Below are positions 49,502 to 49,627 of a stretch of 49,627 bases of DNA, piece after piece (positions within the stretch are counted from its first letter, which is position 1; every line of letters starts with the position of its first letter). Below the pieces are notes generated by a model. The model saw nothing but the letters and a program-made list of their open reading frames with translations, did no database searches and was not told the origin of the DNA. Source of the DNA: Clostridia bacterium (GTDB lineage: Bacteria > Bacillota > Clostridia > Oscillospirales > CAG-272); contig JAFWAA010000063.1 in assembly GCA_017507905.1 (NCBI GenBank), positions 1 through 49,627 on the forward strand, given 5' to 3'. The position numbers and the translations under genes were made by a program.

Positions 49502-49627
49502 GTTCTATTCGCCTCTCGGCGAGTTCTATTGCTTCGCAGTGATATTCGGCTTACGCCGAGTGATATTCGCTTCGCGAGTTTTGGAGGCGAATAGAATATC
49601 ACTGAAGCCGCAAGGCTTCAATATCAC
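49502..49627. repeat. Array of micro-hairpins with 7-base spacers (continues past window)
   Basis: Small perfect palindromes follow each other: TCGCC-TCTC-GGCGA (49509-49522), TGC-TTC-GCA (49530-49538), TCGGC-TTAC-GCCGA (49546-49559), TCGC-TTC-GCGA (49567-49577) and TGAAGCC-GCAA-GGCTTCA (49603-49620). The first four are separated by seven-base spacers, GTTCTAT or GTGATAT. After 49578 the spacers appear as complements (AATAGAATATCAC, AATATCAC). TTCTATTCGCCTC (49503-49515) is the exact complement of 49584-49596, so the small hairpins sit inside a larger stem. No gene is visible. The element is cut by the window end. Confidence 0.85.

Noticed and set aside
49502..49627. CRISPR array at the right end
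   Set aside because: Conserved pieces are only seven bases, the intervals are self-complementary and of unequal length, and no cas gene is present.

Overview
The window (about 49.6 kb, GC-rich coding sequence, A/T-rich intergenic gaps, strong Shine-Dalgarno sites) comes from the chromosome of an endospore-forming Clostridia-class Firmicute, probably an uncultured or poorly described gut-type lineage. The reasons are a complete spoIIIAA-AH operon, spoIVA, a SpoVD-like PASTA transpeptidase, a MurE motif pointing to meso-diaminopimelate, reverse rubrerythrin and AzlCD. I saw no phage, insertion sequence, tRNA, rRNA or CRISPR array.

Layout. 1-2.2 kb: pnp (cut by the window edge) and rpsO on the minus strand, with a long hairpin in the pnp leader. 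2.2-6.0 kb: one large minus-strand gene combining HRDC-like, DUF4011, SF1 helicase and Vsr-like nuclease regions; this architecture resembles reported antiphage proteins. 6.2-20.3 kb: the division and cell wall (dcw) cluster in the order mraZ, rsmH, ftsL-like, spoVD/ftsI-like, murE, murF, mraY, ftsW, a small membrane protein, murG, ftsQ, then ftsZ behind its own promoter. murD, murB, murC and ftsA are absent from the cluster. 20.4-22.8 kb: a DUF1508 protein with a histone-H1-like tail, and a DUF134 regulator with reverse rubrerythrin. 22.9-29.1 kb: a DacF-type carboxypeptidase, an amidase-domain protein, a small transaldolase, murA, a DUF3810 metalloprotease and an RluA-type pseudouridine synthase. 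29.3-30.7 kb: a leucine-rich-repeat lipoprotein. 30.8-35.9 kb: spoIIIAA-AH on the minus strand. 36-40.7 kb: a P-loop ATPase (PRK06851-like), a sugar nucleotidyltransferase, azlCD and spoIVA. 40.9-44.6 kb: a ribulokinase, then an overlapping LiaF-like/DUF4097/GNAT set. 44.7-49.5 kb: a double GT2 glycosyltransferase, a MarR regulator with an acyl-CoA synthetase, and a DUF5662 protein. The last ~160 bases are an unusual array of tiny hairpins that runs off the window.

How the genes work together. Most of the window serves envelope growth and its remodelling during sporulation. MurA makes the first committed precursor; MurE, MurF, MraY and MurG build lipid II; FtsW and the PASTA transpeptidase polymerise and cross-link it; FtsL, FtsQ and FtsZ place the machinery. 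DacF, SpoIIIA (forespore-mother cell channel), SpoIVA (coat base) and possibly the amidase protein act in spore formation. Regulation is visible in many places: four 10-bp-spaced MraZ boxes, two perfect palindromes at the marR promoter, a palindrome at the DUF134 promoter, candidate SigE elements, and a very uniform housekeeping promoter (17-bp spacer, usually an extended -10 TGn).

The observations I would follow first are the terminal micro-hairpin array, the four-cysteine zinc-ribbon-like insert beside the KTG motif of the division/spore transpeptidase, the helicase-nuclease gene between rpsO and mraZ, a probable CTG start for spoIIIAB, and a 17-base identity shared by two unrelated promoters.
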